Shown: piece after piece, positions 9,073 to 17,471 of the stretch
Numbering within the stretch: position 1 is the stretch's first letter
Layout of the letters: every line of letters starts with the position of its first letter
Source: Coprobacillus cateniformis
GTDB lineage: Bacteria > Bacillota_I > Bacilli_A > Erysipelotrichales > Coprobacillaceae
NCBI RefSeq assembly: GCF_009767585.1
Contig: NZ_WSNW01000001.1
Location: 1,642,090-1,706,089 of the forward strand
Length of the DNA stretch: 64,000 nt
Direction: 5' to 3'
Notes under the pieces: model-generated
What the model saw: only the letters and a program-made list of their open reading frames with translations
Databases searched by the model: none
What the model was told of the DNA's origin: nothing
Translations under genes and position numbers: made by a program

Positions 9073-9400
9073 ATATTCACCTTCTCTCAGTTCATATTAT
9101 AGAGGAAATTGTGAATAAATAGAAGAACAAAAAAACTGTGCACAAGTTATTCACATAGTTATGCACATCAAAAAGTATTGATATATGCGTATTTTTTTAA
9201 TTATACACAAATTTCATAGATTGTGAATGTGCGTAACTTTTTATGCACTGTGCATAATTGTGAATTATTTTTAAAAGTTATTCACATTCACAAGTTATTC
9301 TTATAATATTCACAGTCTAAACCTATATATATCAAGGGTTTTGAATAAGTTATTCACAATTGTGCATAACTTATTTCACATTGTGAATAACTCGTGAATA
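9065..9400. other. Replication origin (oriC) with DnaA-box cluster
   Basis: The divergent dnaA-rpmH spacer holds many 9-mers matching TTATNCACA. Forward copies are TTATTCACA at 9065, 9147, 9278 and 9350, TTATGCACA at 9159 and TTATACACA at 9201. Reverse copies of TTATTCACA are at 9110-9118 and 9382-9390, reverse TTATGCACA at 9249-9257 and 9361-9369, and TTGTGCACA at 9137-9145. None is the strict TTATCCACA. Very AT-rich sequence on the rpmH side (about 9400-9500) may be the unwinding element. Gene strand flips here, as expected for an origin. Confidence 0.92.
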
Positions 9401-9501
9401 TCTATAATTGCTCATATTCATATATATGTGCATAAATAAAAAATATGCCTAATTTACTTGAGAAAAACATTTATGAAATCTTAGAAAATTCGATATTTTC
9501 A

Positions 9502-9530
9502 TTGACTTATAGGGGTAAAACTCATATAAT
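9502..9530 (+). promoter_or_regulatory. Promoter of rpmH operon
   Basis: TTGACT (9502-9507) and TATAAT (9525-9530) with an ideal 17-base spacer, about 55 bases ahead of rpmH. Confidence 0.85.
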
Positions 9531-9585
9531 AATGGGGCATATGTTACTGTGTATAAAAAAATATAGTATTTTGGAGGTGTAATCA

Positions 9586-9720
9586 ATGAAAAGAACATAT
9601 CAACCAAACAAGAGAAAAAGATCAAAAACTCATGGTTTTAGAGCTAGAATGGCAACAGTAGGCGGAAGAAAAGTACTTGCTCGTCGCCGTAAAAGAGGAA
9701 GAAAAGTTTTATCTGCCTAA
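9586..9720 (+). CDS. rpmH: Ribosomal protein L34
   Basis: A 44-residue, strongly basic protein beginning MKRTYQPNKRKRSKTHGF and ending RRRKRGRKVLSA, the standard sequence and length of L34 in the large ribosomal subunit. GGAGG lies 10 bases upstream of the ATG. It opens the conserved rpmH-rnpA-yidC-jag run to the right of oriC and has a strong promoter and its own downstream hairpin. Confidence 0.98.
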   Translation: MKRTYQPNKRKRSKTHGFRARMATVGGRKVLARRRKRGRKVLSA

Positions 9721-9728
9721 CAAAAATT

Positions 9729-9749
9729 CCACTTTATGTGGTTTTTTTT
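9729..9749 (+). terminator. Terminator or attenuator after rpmH
   Basis: Short stem CCAC-TTTAT-GTGG followed by eight T residues, immediately before rnpA; read-through must supply rnpA unless it has its own promoter. Confidence 0.7.
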
Positions 9750-9759
9750 CTAAAAAAAT

Positions 9760-10095
9760 ATGAAAAAAGAATATCGAATAAAAAAGAATGAGGACTTCCA
9801 AACAATTATTAAAGATAAGAAATCTGTTGCAAATCGTAAGTTTGTTATATATTATAAAGTTAATGATTGTCACCTCAAGGTAGGAATCTCAGTTAGTAAA
9901 AAATTAGGTAACGCTGTTGTTCGTAATAAAACAAAAAGACAAGTCAGAATGATGGTTCATGATGTTTTTGATAAAACTCAAAAAATGGATTTTATTGTGA
10001 TAGTGAGAAATAAATTTTTAGAGAGTTCATATAAAGACAATATTGAAGATTTAAAGTATCTCTATGACAAAATAAATAAAAGGATGGAAAAATAA
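9760..10095 (+). CDS. rnpA: Ribonuclease P protein component
   Basis: A 111-residue basic protein with the RnpA motif RNKTKRQVRMMVHD (family RNxxKRxxR) and N-terminal FQTIIKDKKSVANRKFVIYY. It binds the RNase P RNA that matures tRNA 5' ends. The ATG is only 10 bases beyond the rpmH terminator T-run and has no good ribosome site, so its translation may depend on local structure. The stop abuts the yidC start codon. Confidence 0.94.
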   Translation: MKKEYRIKKNEDFQTIIKDKKSVANRKFVIYYKVNDCHLKVGISVSKKLGNAVVRNKTKRQVRMMVHDVFDKTQKMDFIVIVRNKFLESSYKDNIEDLKYLYDKINKRMEK

Positions 10096-10956
10096 ATGTA
10101 TTTAGATCAACGTACGAAGAAATTTTTAAAAGTGTTTGCTCTAGTAGCATTCGTTTTCGTCCTCACAGGATGTGGACAAAACTTAGATGCTAATGGAAAT
10201 CTTTTAGCAGATCGTGCAATCAATTCAGCAACTCCTTGGAGTTTGGATGCAGGATTCTTTGATTTTATTTTAACAATCCCTATTGCTAAGGGTATCTTAT
10301 TTATTACAGATATCTTAGGTAATGTTGCATGGGGTGTTGTTGGTATGACAATATTTATTAATATTTTAATCTTACCAATTATGATTAAATCAACTGTATC
10401 TACACAAAAGATGCAAATGCTTCAACCAGAATTAGAAAAAATTCAAAGAAAATATGCTGGTAGAAAAGACCAGGCTTCTCAGATGAGACAATCTGCTGAA
10501 ATGCAGGCTTTATATAAAAAACATGATGTAAGTATGTTTAGTTCATTCACAACATTCTTAACATTACCAATCATGTTAGCTATGTGGCAATCAGTACAAA
10601 GAATTGAAATTTTATATCAAGCAACTTTCTTTGGATTAAATTTGGGAGCAACACCAATGTCTCAAATTACAAGTGGAAACTGGGTATATATTATTATTGT
10701 TGCAATTGTAGGTATTACACAATATTTAGCAATTGAAATTAATAATATTATGTTAAAGAGAAATCCACGTTATAAAGTTTCAAAACAACAAAAATCAATG
10801 AAAACTATGAATATTGTTATGACAGCTATGATTGTTTGGTTTGCTTTATCAATGCCAACTGCTATGTCATTGTACTGGATAACAACAAGTTTAGTTACAA
10901 TTATTAGAACAGTATATATTCAAATTTATCACGTTGAAAAGAAAAAAGATCAATAA
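10096..10956 (+). CDS. yidC: Membrane protein insertase YidC/SpoIIIJ (lipoprotein type)
   Basis: The 286-residue protein begins with a lipoprotein signal ending in LTGCG (modified Cys near residue 26), as in Gram-positive YidC. The 60KD_IMP/Oxa1 domain follows, with about five membrane helices including GVVGMTIFINILILPIMIKS and a C-terminal ALSMPTAMSLYWITTSL helix. It inserts proteins into the membrane with or without Sec. Its ATG touches the rnpA stop and jag follows after 11 bases, so the three are one transcription unit. Confidence 0.95.
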   Translation: MYLDQRTKKFLKVFALVAFVFVLTGCGQNLDANGNLLADRAINSATPWSLDAGFFDFILTIPIAKGILFITDILGNVAWGVVGMTIFINILILPIMIKSTVSTQKMQMLQPELEKIQRKYAGRKDQASQMRQSAEMQALYKKHDVSMFSSFTTFLTLPIMLAMWQSVQRIEILYQATFFGLNLGATPMSQITSGNWVYIIIVAIVGITQYLAIEINNIMLKRNPRYKVSKQQKSMKTMNIVMTAMIVWFALSMPTAMSLYWITTSLVTIIRTVYIQIYHVEKKKDQ

Positions 10957-10967
10957 GGACGGGTAAT

Positions 10968-11570
10968 ATGATGAAAACATATGAGGGAAAAACTGAAGAT
11001 GAAGTAGTCCAAACTGCATGTCTTGATTTGGGCGTGACTCCTGATCAATTAACTTATGAAGTCATTGAAGAAAAGAAAGGTTTATTTTCTAAAAAGGTTG
11101 TTATTGAATGTTATACACAAAGTATGATTCAAGAATATTTAGAGAATTTTGTAAGAAAAACTCTATCTAATATGGAGTTTACTGTTGAAACAGTGACTTA
11201 TGTTCAAGATGGTCGTATTTATTGTAATGTGAATACTGATAATAATTCTATCTTAATTGGAAAGAATGGTATTATTTTAAGAGCTTTAAGTTTTATTGCT
11301 AAGAATGCTGTTCAAAATGAATTTAAGAAAAGAATTGAAATTAGTGTAGATATCAATGGATATAAAGAAAGTCGTTATAAGAAAGTTGCTTCAATGGCTA
11401 AAAGAATTGCAAAACAAGTGCAAAGAAGTAAGGTTGAAGTTAAACTTGATCCATTACCAGCAGATGAAAGAAAAATGATTCATCAAGTTATTTCTGAATT
11501 TGATCATTTAAAAACAGAAAGTAAAGGCGAAGGTAAAAATAGATTTATTACAATTTCATATGTAGATTAA
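10968..11570 (+). CDS. jag: RNA-binding protein Jag/KhpB (Jag_N-KH-R3H)
   Basis: The 200-residue protein has an N-terminal Jag domain (KTYEGKTEDEVVQTACLDLGV), a KH domain with GKNGIILRALSFI, and an R3H domain with LPADERKMIHQVISEF (the R3H signature contains ADERKxIH). It is the standard partner downstream of yidC and is implicated in RNA binding and control of cell elongation in other Firmicutes. Tandem ATG codons (10968, 10971) follow an AAGGACGGG site. A terminator follows. Confidence 0.94.
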   Translation: MMKTYEGKTEDEVVQTACLDLGVTPDQLTYEVIEEKKGLFSKKVVIECYTQSMIQEYLENFVRKTLSNMEFTVETVTYVQDGRIYCNVNTDNNSILIGKNGIILRALSFIAKNAVQNEFKKRIEISVDINGYKESRYKKVASMAKRIAKQVQRSKVEVKLDPLPADERKMIHQVISEFDHLKTESKGEGKNRFITISYVD

Positions 11571-11576
11571 TATGAT

Positions 11577-11610
11577 AAATGACATGTTTTTATGAATATG
11601 TCATTTTCTT
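11577..11610 (+). terminator. Terminator after jag
   Basis: Stem AAATGACAT / ATGTCATTT (9 bp) followed by a T-rich tail; ends the rpmH-jag unit. Confidence 0.7.
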
Positions 11611-11751
11611 ATGTCATAAGTTAAAAAGCATATGCTTTGATGAAATTTATAAAAAAGTTTATAGTTAAGAACACATATATGAAATTGAAATGAATAATTA
11701 TAGGTTGCAAAACTTGTAAAAATAATTATCTAAGAAAGAAGGGTATATTAT

Positions 11752-11988
11752 ATGTTAAAAGAAGAAACTGTAGTGTTTTTCTTAATAAATGGTTATATAA
11801 TGTCAGGAAGAGTTATAAATATTGAAGGAAATGATGAAGATTATAATTTTAGTATTGAAGGATATGCTGGTTGTTCTGGTCCACATATTATTGCATCTAG
11901 GCAAATTCACCATACAGTTTTTCTTACGCAAGAAGAAGCAAAAAAGTATAAAAATAATCCTCAGATGTATTTATCATCATATTGTTAA
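11752..11988 (+). CDS. Small protein of unknown function (78 residues)
   Basis: I do not recognise this protein. It starts MLKEETVVFFLINGYIMSGR and contains a Cys-Ser-Gly segment (GYAGCSGPHII) and a charged C-terminus ending in Cys. There is no clear signal peptide. A GAAGGG ribosome site 7-8 bases upstream and its own promoter-sized spacer support it as a real gene. It lies between the jag terminator and the sulfatase-maturase gene. A link to the sulfatase genes is possible but not shown. Confidence 0.6.
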   Translation: MLKEETVVFFLINGYIMSGRVINIEGNDEDYNFSIEGYAGCSGPHIIASRQIHHTVFLTQEEAKKYKNNPQMYLSSYC

Positions 11989-12010
11989 TGTGAAAAGAGT
12001 TCTTATGATT

Positions 12011-12047
12011 TGATAGATATTTGATGAAGATATTGTTATACTATATC
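12011..12047. repeat. Left copy of ~36-bp promoter-like direct repeat
   Basis: It shares ATAGATATTT...GATATTGTTATACTATAT with the sequence ahead of mnmE (17415-17451), with about six differences in the middle. It contains an extended -10 (TGTTATACT, with TATACT at 12037-12042) and probably drives the maturase gene. Confidence 0.75.
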
Positions 12048-12063
12048 TAAAGTAGGTGATGAA

Positions 12064-13146
12064 ATGAAAACAGCTTCATATTTAATTAAGCCAGCCTCAT
12101 CAATATGTAATATGAATTGTCAATATTGTTTTTATAGCGATGTTTCTAAACAAAGAAGAAATTATTCAAAAGGAATAATGTCTAAGGAAACTGTTGAAAT
12201 GCTTATAGATAAGGCATTGGCTGATGCACAAGAAATAACTTTTGCATTTCAGGGTGGAGAACCAACAATGGCTGGTCTTAATTATTTTATTCATTTTGTT
12301 GAATATGTTGAAAAATTAAAAAAAGAACATATTATTCATTATGCGATTCAAACAAATGGATATTGTTTAAATGATGAATGGATATCATTCTTTGATAAAT
12401 ATCATTTTTTAGTGGGAATATCACTTGATGGTTATAAAAATATACATGATCAAGTTAGATTAAAAGGAACGCAACCTACTTTTGAAAAGATACTTAATCA
12501 TATACAAAAGATTCAACAAACAAATATTGACTATAATATTTTGACTGTTGTTACATCACAAATGGTACCATTTGCTAAAGACATATATAAGTTTTATAAA
12601 GAACAGGGTTTTGAATATATACAGTTTATCCCATGTTTACCTGAATTAGATCATTCAACTGAACATTATGACTTAAAGCCAAAAGATTTTTATAATTTTT
12701 ATCATGACATTTTTCAATTATGGTATGAAGATTTAAAACATGGACATTATATCTCCATATCTTTCTTTGAAGATTTATTAATGATTTTTCAAGGACGTTA
12801 TCCAAGAACATGTGGAATGCTAGGGGAATGTCAAATCCAATTGGTTATAGAAGGAGATGGCACAGTCTACCCATGTGATTTTTATGCATTGGATCAGTAT
12901 TGCCTTGGAAATATAACAGTTAATAATATTGATGAAATAAGACAATTCAAATCAGGTCAAATTTTTCTAAAAGAAGAAAAAAGATTCTCATCAATATGTA
13001 AAGAATGTCAATTTAAAAATATCTGTCATGGACAATGTAAAAGAATGAATATAGTTTATTTTGATGATAAATATTGTGGATATCAAGAATTTTTAAAAGA
13101 TACTTATCAAATATTTTATAGTATTGGTCAAGGAAAAATCAGGTAA
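12064..13146 (+). CDS. Anaerobic sulfatase-maturating enzyme (radical SAM/SPASM)
   Basis: The 360-residue radical SAM protein has the CX3CX2C cluster at C15, C19 and C22 (CNMNCQYC). SPASM-type cysteines follow: CGMLGEC, TVYPCDFYAL and CKECQFKNICHGQC. In the family this enzyme oxidises a Cys (or Ser) of a sulfatase to formylglycine without oxygen. A matching Cys-type sulfatase lies 2.7 kb downstream at 15878-17362, which strongly supports the call. AGGTGATGAA precedes the ATG. A strong terminator overlaps its stop codon, so it is transcribed apart from the PTS/sulfatase pair. Confidence 0.9.
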   Translation: MKTASYLIKPASSICNMNCQYCFYSDVSKQRRNYSKGIMSKETVEMLIDKALADAQEITFAFQGGEPTMAGLNYFIHFVEYVEKLKKEHIIHYAIQTNGYCLNDEWISFFDKYHFLVGISLDGYKNIHDQVRLKGTQPTFEKILNHIQKIQQTNIDYNILTVVTSQMVPFAKDIYKFYKEQGFEYIQFIPCLPELDHSTEHYDLKPKDFYNFYHDIFQLWYEDLKHGHYISISFFEDLLMIFQGRYPRTCGMLGECQIQLVIEGDGTVYPCDFYALDQYCLGNITVNNIDEIRQFKSGQIFLKEEKRFSSICKECQFKNICHGQCKRMNIVYFDDKYCGYQEFLKDTYQIFYSIGQGKIR

Positions 13147-13175
13147 TGATACATTTATTTTACCTGATTTTTTTG
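13135..13175 (+). terminator. Terminator of the sulfatase maturase gene
   Basis: Perfect 12-bp stem AAAATCAGGTAA / TTACCTGATTTT followed by T residues; the 5' arm includes the stop codon. Confidence 0.88.
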
Positions 13176-13530
13176 TCTATTAAGATTTTAGATGCGTCAT
13201 GTGTTTTGTGTAATATATTATACTATAGTTACGGAAGTTTTCGAGAATGAAATGAATATGCATGTGATATGTATCTTTGTTTTATCCTTTCTTTATTCCA
13301 CTTATTCACTGTCCTTTCCCTATAGAGGAGCTTCAAAGAGTGCTCAATCTTAAACATTCAACAACAGGAAAGGCAGTGTTTTATACACTGGTGGACAAGG
13401 GAGAATGCTTTATTATTTATGCAACAATAGAACTTGATATTCAATATAGTGATTATATCTTTGATTTATCAAACAAAAGAATTAACCAAAGAAACTAGAT
13501 TATAGAGAATACAGTCAATTAGATACTAGA
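13176..13530. other. Spacer with one doubtful small frame (13277-13498, +)
   Basis: A 73-codon open frame on the plus strand (MFYPFFIPLIHCPF...) lies here without a ribosome site or recognisable domain; it may be a chance frame or the remains of a gene. A TATACTATAG promoter-like element lies near 13220. Nothing else is seen. Confidence 0.3.
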
Positions 13531-14358
13531 CTACTGTGATGATAGACCAGTGGAATTATTAGAAATAATTTCTTTTCTTGATTCATGATTATAATTTCCA
13601 TTAACCATATAAGCCAATTCAGCTAATAAAATTTCTATAAAGACAAACATAATTGTTTGATTATCTAAGAATGATGAAGTTGATGCATTTTCAATAGAAG
13701 GTAATAAAATATGATAATTTGACTGTTTAATTAATTTTGTTTCAGTACATGTTACAACAATTGTTGTAACACCATTTTTTGAAATATTTTTAATAAGCTC
13801 ATAATATTGTAAATCTTCAGCACGAGTTGTAAAGATCAATACAACATCACCTTTTGTTAGGCTTTCCTGCATTTGGTTCATTAATATACCATCTGTTATT
13901 GCCTCAGCATCAAAACCAATTTTAGTTAAACGATATCGAAATTGTAAAGCGGATAAACCTGTTCTATTTTTACCTAATATTTTGACACGTCTAGCATTAG
14001 ATAATGTTTTTGCTATAGTTTTAATATTTTTTAAATCAATAAAATCATTAATTTGCTTAATATATCCAGCATATAAAGATGTAATAGACCTTGATATATC
14101 CATATTCTCATTTTTATTTTCTCTAATACCAGAAATGATGTAACGGGATAATTCAAATTTGAACTCAGCAAATCCTGAATAACCAATCTTTTTACTAAAT
14201 CTTATAATTGCTGCTTTAGACGTAGAAATTTCCTCTGCTAAAGATTCAATACTATCTTTAACAACAGTAGAAGGATTTTTTTTAATCCATTCATATATAA
14301 TTTTTTCACTTTTTGTATAGTTGCTTTTATAAAAATCTAAGCGCTCAAAAGGGTTCAT
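13531..14358 (-). CDS. RpiR-family transcriptional regulator (HTH plus SIS)
   Basis: The 275-residue protein has an N-terminal HTH_6 domain (YEWIKKNPSTVVKDSIESLAEEISTSKAAIIRFSKKIGYSGF) written here only as its type, and a C-terminal SIS sugar-phosphate-binding domain with VLIFTTRAEDLQYYEL. RpiR proteins sense phosphosugars and control adjacent PTS or catabolic genes. It diverges from the PTS IIC gene across 218 bases that contain two TGAAA-N-TTTCA operators. GGAGG precedes the ATG. It probably controls the PTS/sulfatase pair. Confidence 0.93.
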   Translation of the reverse strand: MNPFERLDFYKSNYTKSEKIIYEWIKKNPSTVVKDSIESLAEEISTSKAAIIRFSKKIGYSGFAEFKFELSRYIISGIRENKNENMDISRSITSLYAGYIKQINDFIDLKNIKTIAKTLSNARRVKILGKNRTGLSALQFRYRLTKIGFDAEAITDGILMNQMQESLTKGDVVLIFTTRAEDLQYYELIKNISKNGVTTIVVTCTETKLIKQSNYHILLPSIENASTSSFLDNQTIMFVFIEILLAELAYMVNGNYNHESRKEIISNNSTGLSSQ

Positions 14359-14424
14359 AAAGTTCCTCCAATATTATAACTCTTAAATATATCATACAAG
14401 AATAAAAGAATAATGTCAAAAATA

Positions 14425-14438
14425 TGAAATTAGTTTCA
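14425..14438. promoter_or_regulatory. Candidate RpiR operator 1
   Basis: Imperfect palindrome TGAAATTAGTTTCA in the divergent RpiR/PTS spacer, matching the better copy at 14511-14524. Confidence 0.5.
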
Positions 14439-14477
14439 AAATATTTATATAAAAAGTAAAAAAAGTTTTAAATAGTA

Positions 14478-14524
14478 TTGAAAATAGTTTTAAAATTAGT
14501 ATAATATAATTGAAACAAGTTTCA
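14478..14524 (+). promoter_or_regulatory. Promoter of PTS/sulfatase operon with overlapping operator
   Basis: TTGAAA (14478-14483) and TATAAT (14500-14505) are 16 bases apart. Palindrome TGAAAC-AA-GTTTCA (14511-14524) sits at the expected transcription start, well placed for control by the divergent RpiR regulator. Confidence 0.7.
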
Positions 14525-14576
14525 TAATTGACTGTATACAGCTGAAAAAAGTTCATTTTAAGGGAGGAAAGAGAAA

Positions 14577-15866
14577 ATGCAAAAATTTATGAATATCTTA
14601 GAGGCTAAACTTATGCCTATTGGTATAAAATTAGGAAATAATAGATATTTAAAAGCTATTAATAAAAGTTTTATGATTATTTTACCTTTAACAATTTTTG
14701 GTTCTATTTTTACTTTAGTTTCTAGTTTTCCAGTCACTGCATGGACAAATTGGTTGAATGAAACTGGATTAGCAACATGGCTAGCATTACCTTCTAAATT
14801 TACAATTGATTTAATTTCATTATATACAGTTGTCTCATTAGGCTATGTATTTACAAAAGAAGAAGGTTTTGATGGATTTGCTGGGGGATTAACTGCTTTA
14901 GTTTCATTTATTATTGTTACACCATTACTACAAATTACAACAAATCAGGAAAGTGTAATAACAGCAATTGGATTTGACTGGTTGGGGGCAAGAGGTCTTT
15001 TTGTAGCAATGATTATTGGTTGCATGTCTTCATTGTTATTTATATTTTTTAATAAAAAGGGTTGGATTATTAAGATGCCAGAAGGTGTTCCACCAATGGT
15101 TACAAAATCATTTAGTTCATTAATTCCAATGTTTTTAGTAGGAAGTCTATTCTTAGTCATTGCATATTTATTTAGCTTTACATCATATGGCAGTTTACAT
15201 AGTTTAATTTATACTTTTATTGCTTCACCTTTACAAAAAGTAGGAGGAAGTTTTGGAGGTATGATTATCTTTACATTAGCTCTCCATATCTTATGGTTCT
15301 TTGGTATCCATGGTGGAAATATAGTTAACTCTATTAGTAATACGTTTTTGTTACCATTGGCATTAGAAAACTTAGCAGTTTATCAGGCTGGGGGTACACC
15401 TGAGTTTATTTATACTACTGCATTTAAAAATACATACCAATTTGGTGGTGCAGGTATGACTATTTCTTTATGTGTTCTTATGATCTTTGTAGCAAAATCA
15501 CAAAGATATAAAGCATTAGGTAAATTAGCATTACCGGCTAATATCTTCTATATTAATGAACCTATTATTTTTGGAACACCTATGGTTTTAAATCCAACAA
15601 TGATTATTCCATTTATTTTAGCTCCATTAGTGACTCAAATTTTGGCTTATGGATTGACTGTAGTAGGTGTATTACCAGTCTTAATTGGATATCAGATTCC
15701 ATGGTCAATGCCACCTGTTATTAGTGGATTTATTCAAGGGGGTTGGCAAGTTGCTCTTTATCAAGTTTTTAGTTTATTCTTAACATTTATTATTTATTAT
15801 CCATTTTTCAAAGTTATTGATAAACAGGCTTGTTTAGAGGAAAATGCAATAAAAACAGAAGAATAG
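14577..15866 (+). CDS. PTS sugar transporter IIC, lactose/cellobiose family
   Basis: The 429-residue protein is highly hydrophobic with about ten membrane helices and family landmarks: N-terminal MNILEAKLMPIGIKLGNNRYL, LWFFGIHGGNIVNSI in the middle, and FYINEPIIFGTPMVLNPTMIIPF near the C-terminus. It imports and, with IIA/IIB encoded elsewhere, phosphorylates a sugar. GGAGG precedes the ATG. The sulfatase gene follows after 11 bases, so the transported sugar may be sulfated. That substrate is inference. It is about 40% the same by eye in motif layout as the second IIC at 27892. Confidence 0.92.
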   Translation: MQKFMNILEAKLMPIGIKLGNNRYLKAINKSFMIILPLTIFGSIFTLVSSFPVTAWTNWLNETGLATWLALPSKFTIDLISLYTVVSLGYVFTKEEGFDGFAGGLTALVSFIIVTPLLQITTNQESVITAIGFDWLGARGLFVAMIIGCMSSLLFIFFNKKGWIIKMPEGVPPMVTKSFSSLIPMFLVGSLFLVIAYLFSFTSYGSLHSLIYTFIASPLQKVGGSFGGMIIFTLALHILWFFGIHGGNIVNSISNTFLLPLALENLAVYQAGGTPEFIYTTAFKNTYQFGGAGMTISLCVLMIFVAKSQRYKALGKLALPANIFYINEPIIFGTPMVLNPTMIIPFILAPLVTQILAYGLTVVGVLPVLIGYQIPWSMPPVISGFIQGGWQVALYQVFSLFLTFIIYYPFFKVIDKQACLEENAIKTEE

Positions 15867-15877
15867 GAGGTTATTGT

Positions 15878-17362
15878 ATGGATAATAAACCAAATATTGT
15901 ATTATTTGTAGCAGATCAAATGAGATGTGATTCAATGCATCATATGGGGAATGATGCATCTGTTACTCCTCACTTAGATAGTATTTTAAAAGAAGGTATA
16001 TCTTTTGAAAATGCTTATTGTCAAAATCCAGTCTGTGTTCCATCTCGTTGCAGTTTCTTAACCGGACTTTATCCTCATACAACTGGACATCGTACAATGC
16101 ATTATTTACAAAGACATGAAGATGAACCAAATATATTAAAAGAAATGAAACAAAATGGTTATGAGGTTATTTGGATAGGACGTAATGATGTAATACCAGG
16201 AGATAAACCTAAAACAAATTACTGTGATGAATATTATGATGGTACCACTTTTGAAAATCAAAGAGATAATTCAAATAGTTTCTTTTTTCCAAAAGATAAT
16301 TTGAAAAAAGTAACTGATGATGATATAAAAAATGATAATTTTTATTCATTTTATATTGGAAAATTAAAAGATAGTGAAGGTTATGGAAAACAGGATTGGA
16401 ATTGTATTCAAAGTGCTTTAGATTATATTGAAAGAAAGAGTAAAAATTCCAATAGTAAACCATTCTTCCTATATTGTACAATTTCATTTCCACATCCACC
16501 TTATGCATGTGAAGATCCTTGGTATTCAATGATAAAAAGACATCTTGTACCAGTAAGGAGACCCAATATATCAACTCTCAAAGATCGTGCAAGTATGTTA
16601 TATAGTATAGAGTCAAAACAAAATCTTCAAAATTGGAGTGAAGAACGATTTACTGAATTAAGAGCTACCTATTTGGCAATGGTTTCAAGATTTGATCATC
16701 AATTTGGTATGATTTGTAACAAATTGAAAGAACTTAATTTTTATGATAATACAAATATTTTTGTATATAGTGATCATGGAGATTATACTGGAGATTATAA
16801 TATTACAGAAAAAGTTCAAAATTGTTTTGAAAATCCAATAAGCAATATTCCATTATTAATAAAACCTGCAAAAAATATAAAAGTAAAACCCCGAAAAACA
16901 AAAGCTCTAGCAGAACTTTTAGATATACCTGCAACTATAGCAGATATGTGTCATATAAATCTTTCTTATACACAATTTGGAAAATCATTAGTGCATGTTC
17001 TATCAGGAGATGAGATTCACAAAGATGCTGTCTTCTGTGAAGGTGGTCGTATTCACGGAGAAACTCAAGCAATGGAAAAAGGTCATAATCCAACTTCACC
17101 ATACTGGCCACGACTAAGCACTCAATCAAGTGAAGGACCAGAACATACAAAAGCACTGATGTGTAGAATGGGAAATATAAAATATACAATGAGATTGTAT
17201 GAGAAGGATGAATTATATGATTTGGATAAAGATCCATTAGAATTAGTTAATCAAATAGATAATCCTAAATATCAAGACATTGTTTTAAAATTTAAGGAAC
17301 GTATTCTATATTATTATATGGAAACAGCAGATTTTGTACCACAAGGTAGAGATCAAAGATAA
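15878..17362 (+). CDS. Cys-type sulfatase (alkaline phosphatase superfamily), apparently cytoplasmic
   Basis: The 494-residue protein has the sulfatase signature C-X-P-S-R (C53-V-P-S-R57), the Cys that becomes formylglycine. Metal ligands are seen in FVADQ (D13) and YSDHGDYTGDY. It hydrolyses sulfate esters and should be activated by the maturase at 12064-13146. No signal peptide is present (MDNKPNIVLFVADQ is already the catalytic strand), so it acts in the cytoplasm on an imported substrate. The ATG at 15878 has AGGAGG upstream, and the gene sits 11 bases after the PTS IIC stop. Substrate unknown; sulfated host glycans are a guess. Confidence 0.92.
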   Translation: MDNKPNIVLFVADQMRCDSMHHMGNDASVTPHLDSILKEGISFENAYCQNPVCVPSRCSFLTGLYPHTTGHRTMHYLQRHEDEPNILKEMKQNGYEVIWIGRNDVIPGDKPKTNYCDEYYDGTTFENQRDNSNSFFFPKDNLKKVTDDDIKNDNFYSFYIGKLKDSEGYGKQDWNCIQSALDYIERKSKNSNSKPFFLYCTISFPHPPYACEDPWYSMIKRHLVPVRRPNISTLKDRASMLYSIESKQNLQNWSEERFTELRATYLAMVSRFDHQFGMICNKLKELNFYDNTNIFVYSDHGDYTGDYNITEKVQNCFENPISNIPLLIKPAKNIKVKPRKTKALAELLDIPATIADMCHINLSYTQFGKSLVHVLSGDEIHKDAVFCEGGRIHGETQAMEKGHNPTSPYWPRLSTQSSEGPEHTKALMCRMGNIKYTMRLYEKDELYDLDKDPLELVNQIDNPKYQDIVLKFKERILYYYMETADFVPQGRDQR

Positions 17363-17383
17363 ATTAGATTCTATGTATATTTT

Positions 17384-17412
17384 AAGAATAATCTTAACCA
17401 GATTATTCTTTT
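17384..17412 (+). terminator. Terminator after the sulfatase gene
   Basis: Perfect 11-bp stem AAGAATAATCT / AGATTATTCTT with loop TAACC, then TT. Confidence 0.75.
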
Positions 17413-17414
17413 GG

Positions 17415-17451
17415 ATTATAGATATTTTAGAGAGATATTGTTATACTATAT
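17415..17451. repeat. Right copy of ~36-bp promoter-like direct repeat
   Basis: Matches 12011-12047, including the identical 17-mer GATATTGTTATACTATA (17434-17450). It contains the extended -10 that probably drives mnmE. Confidence 0.75.
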
Positions 17452-17471
17452 AAGAAAGAAGTGGTGAAATT

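Noticed and set aside
13277..13498. 73-codon open frame after the sulfatase maturase
   Set aside because: No ribosome site, no recognisable domain and unusual composition; mentioned only within the spacer entry.
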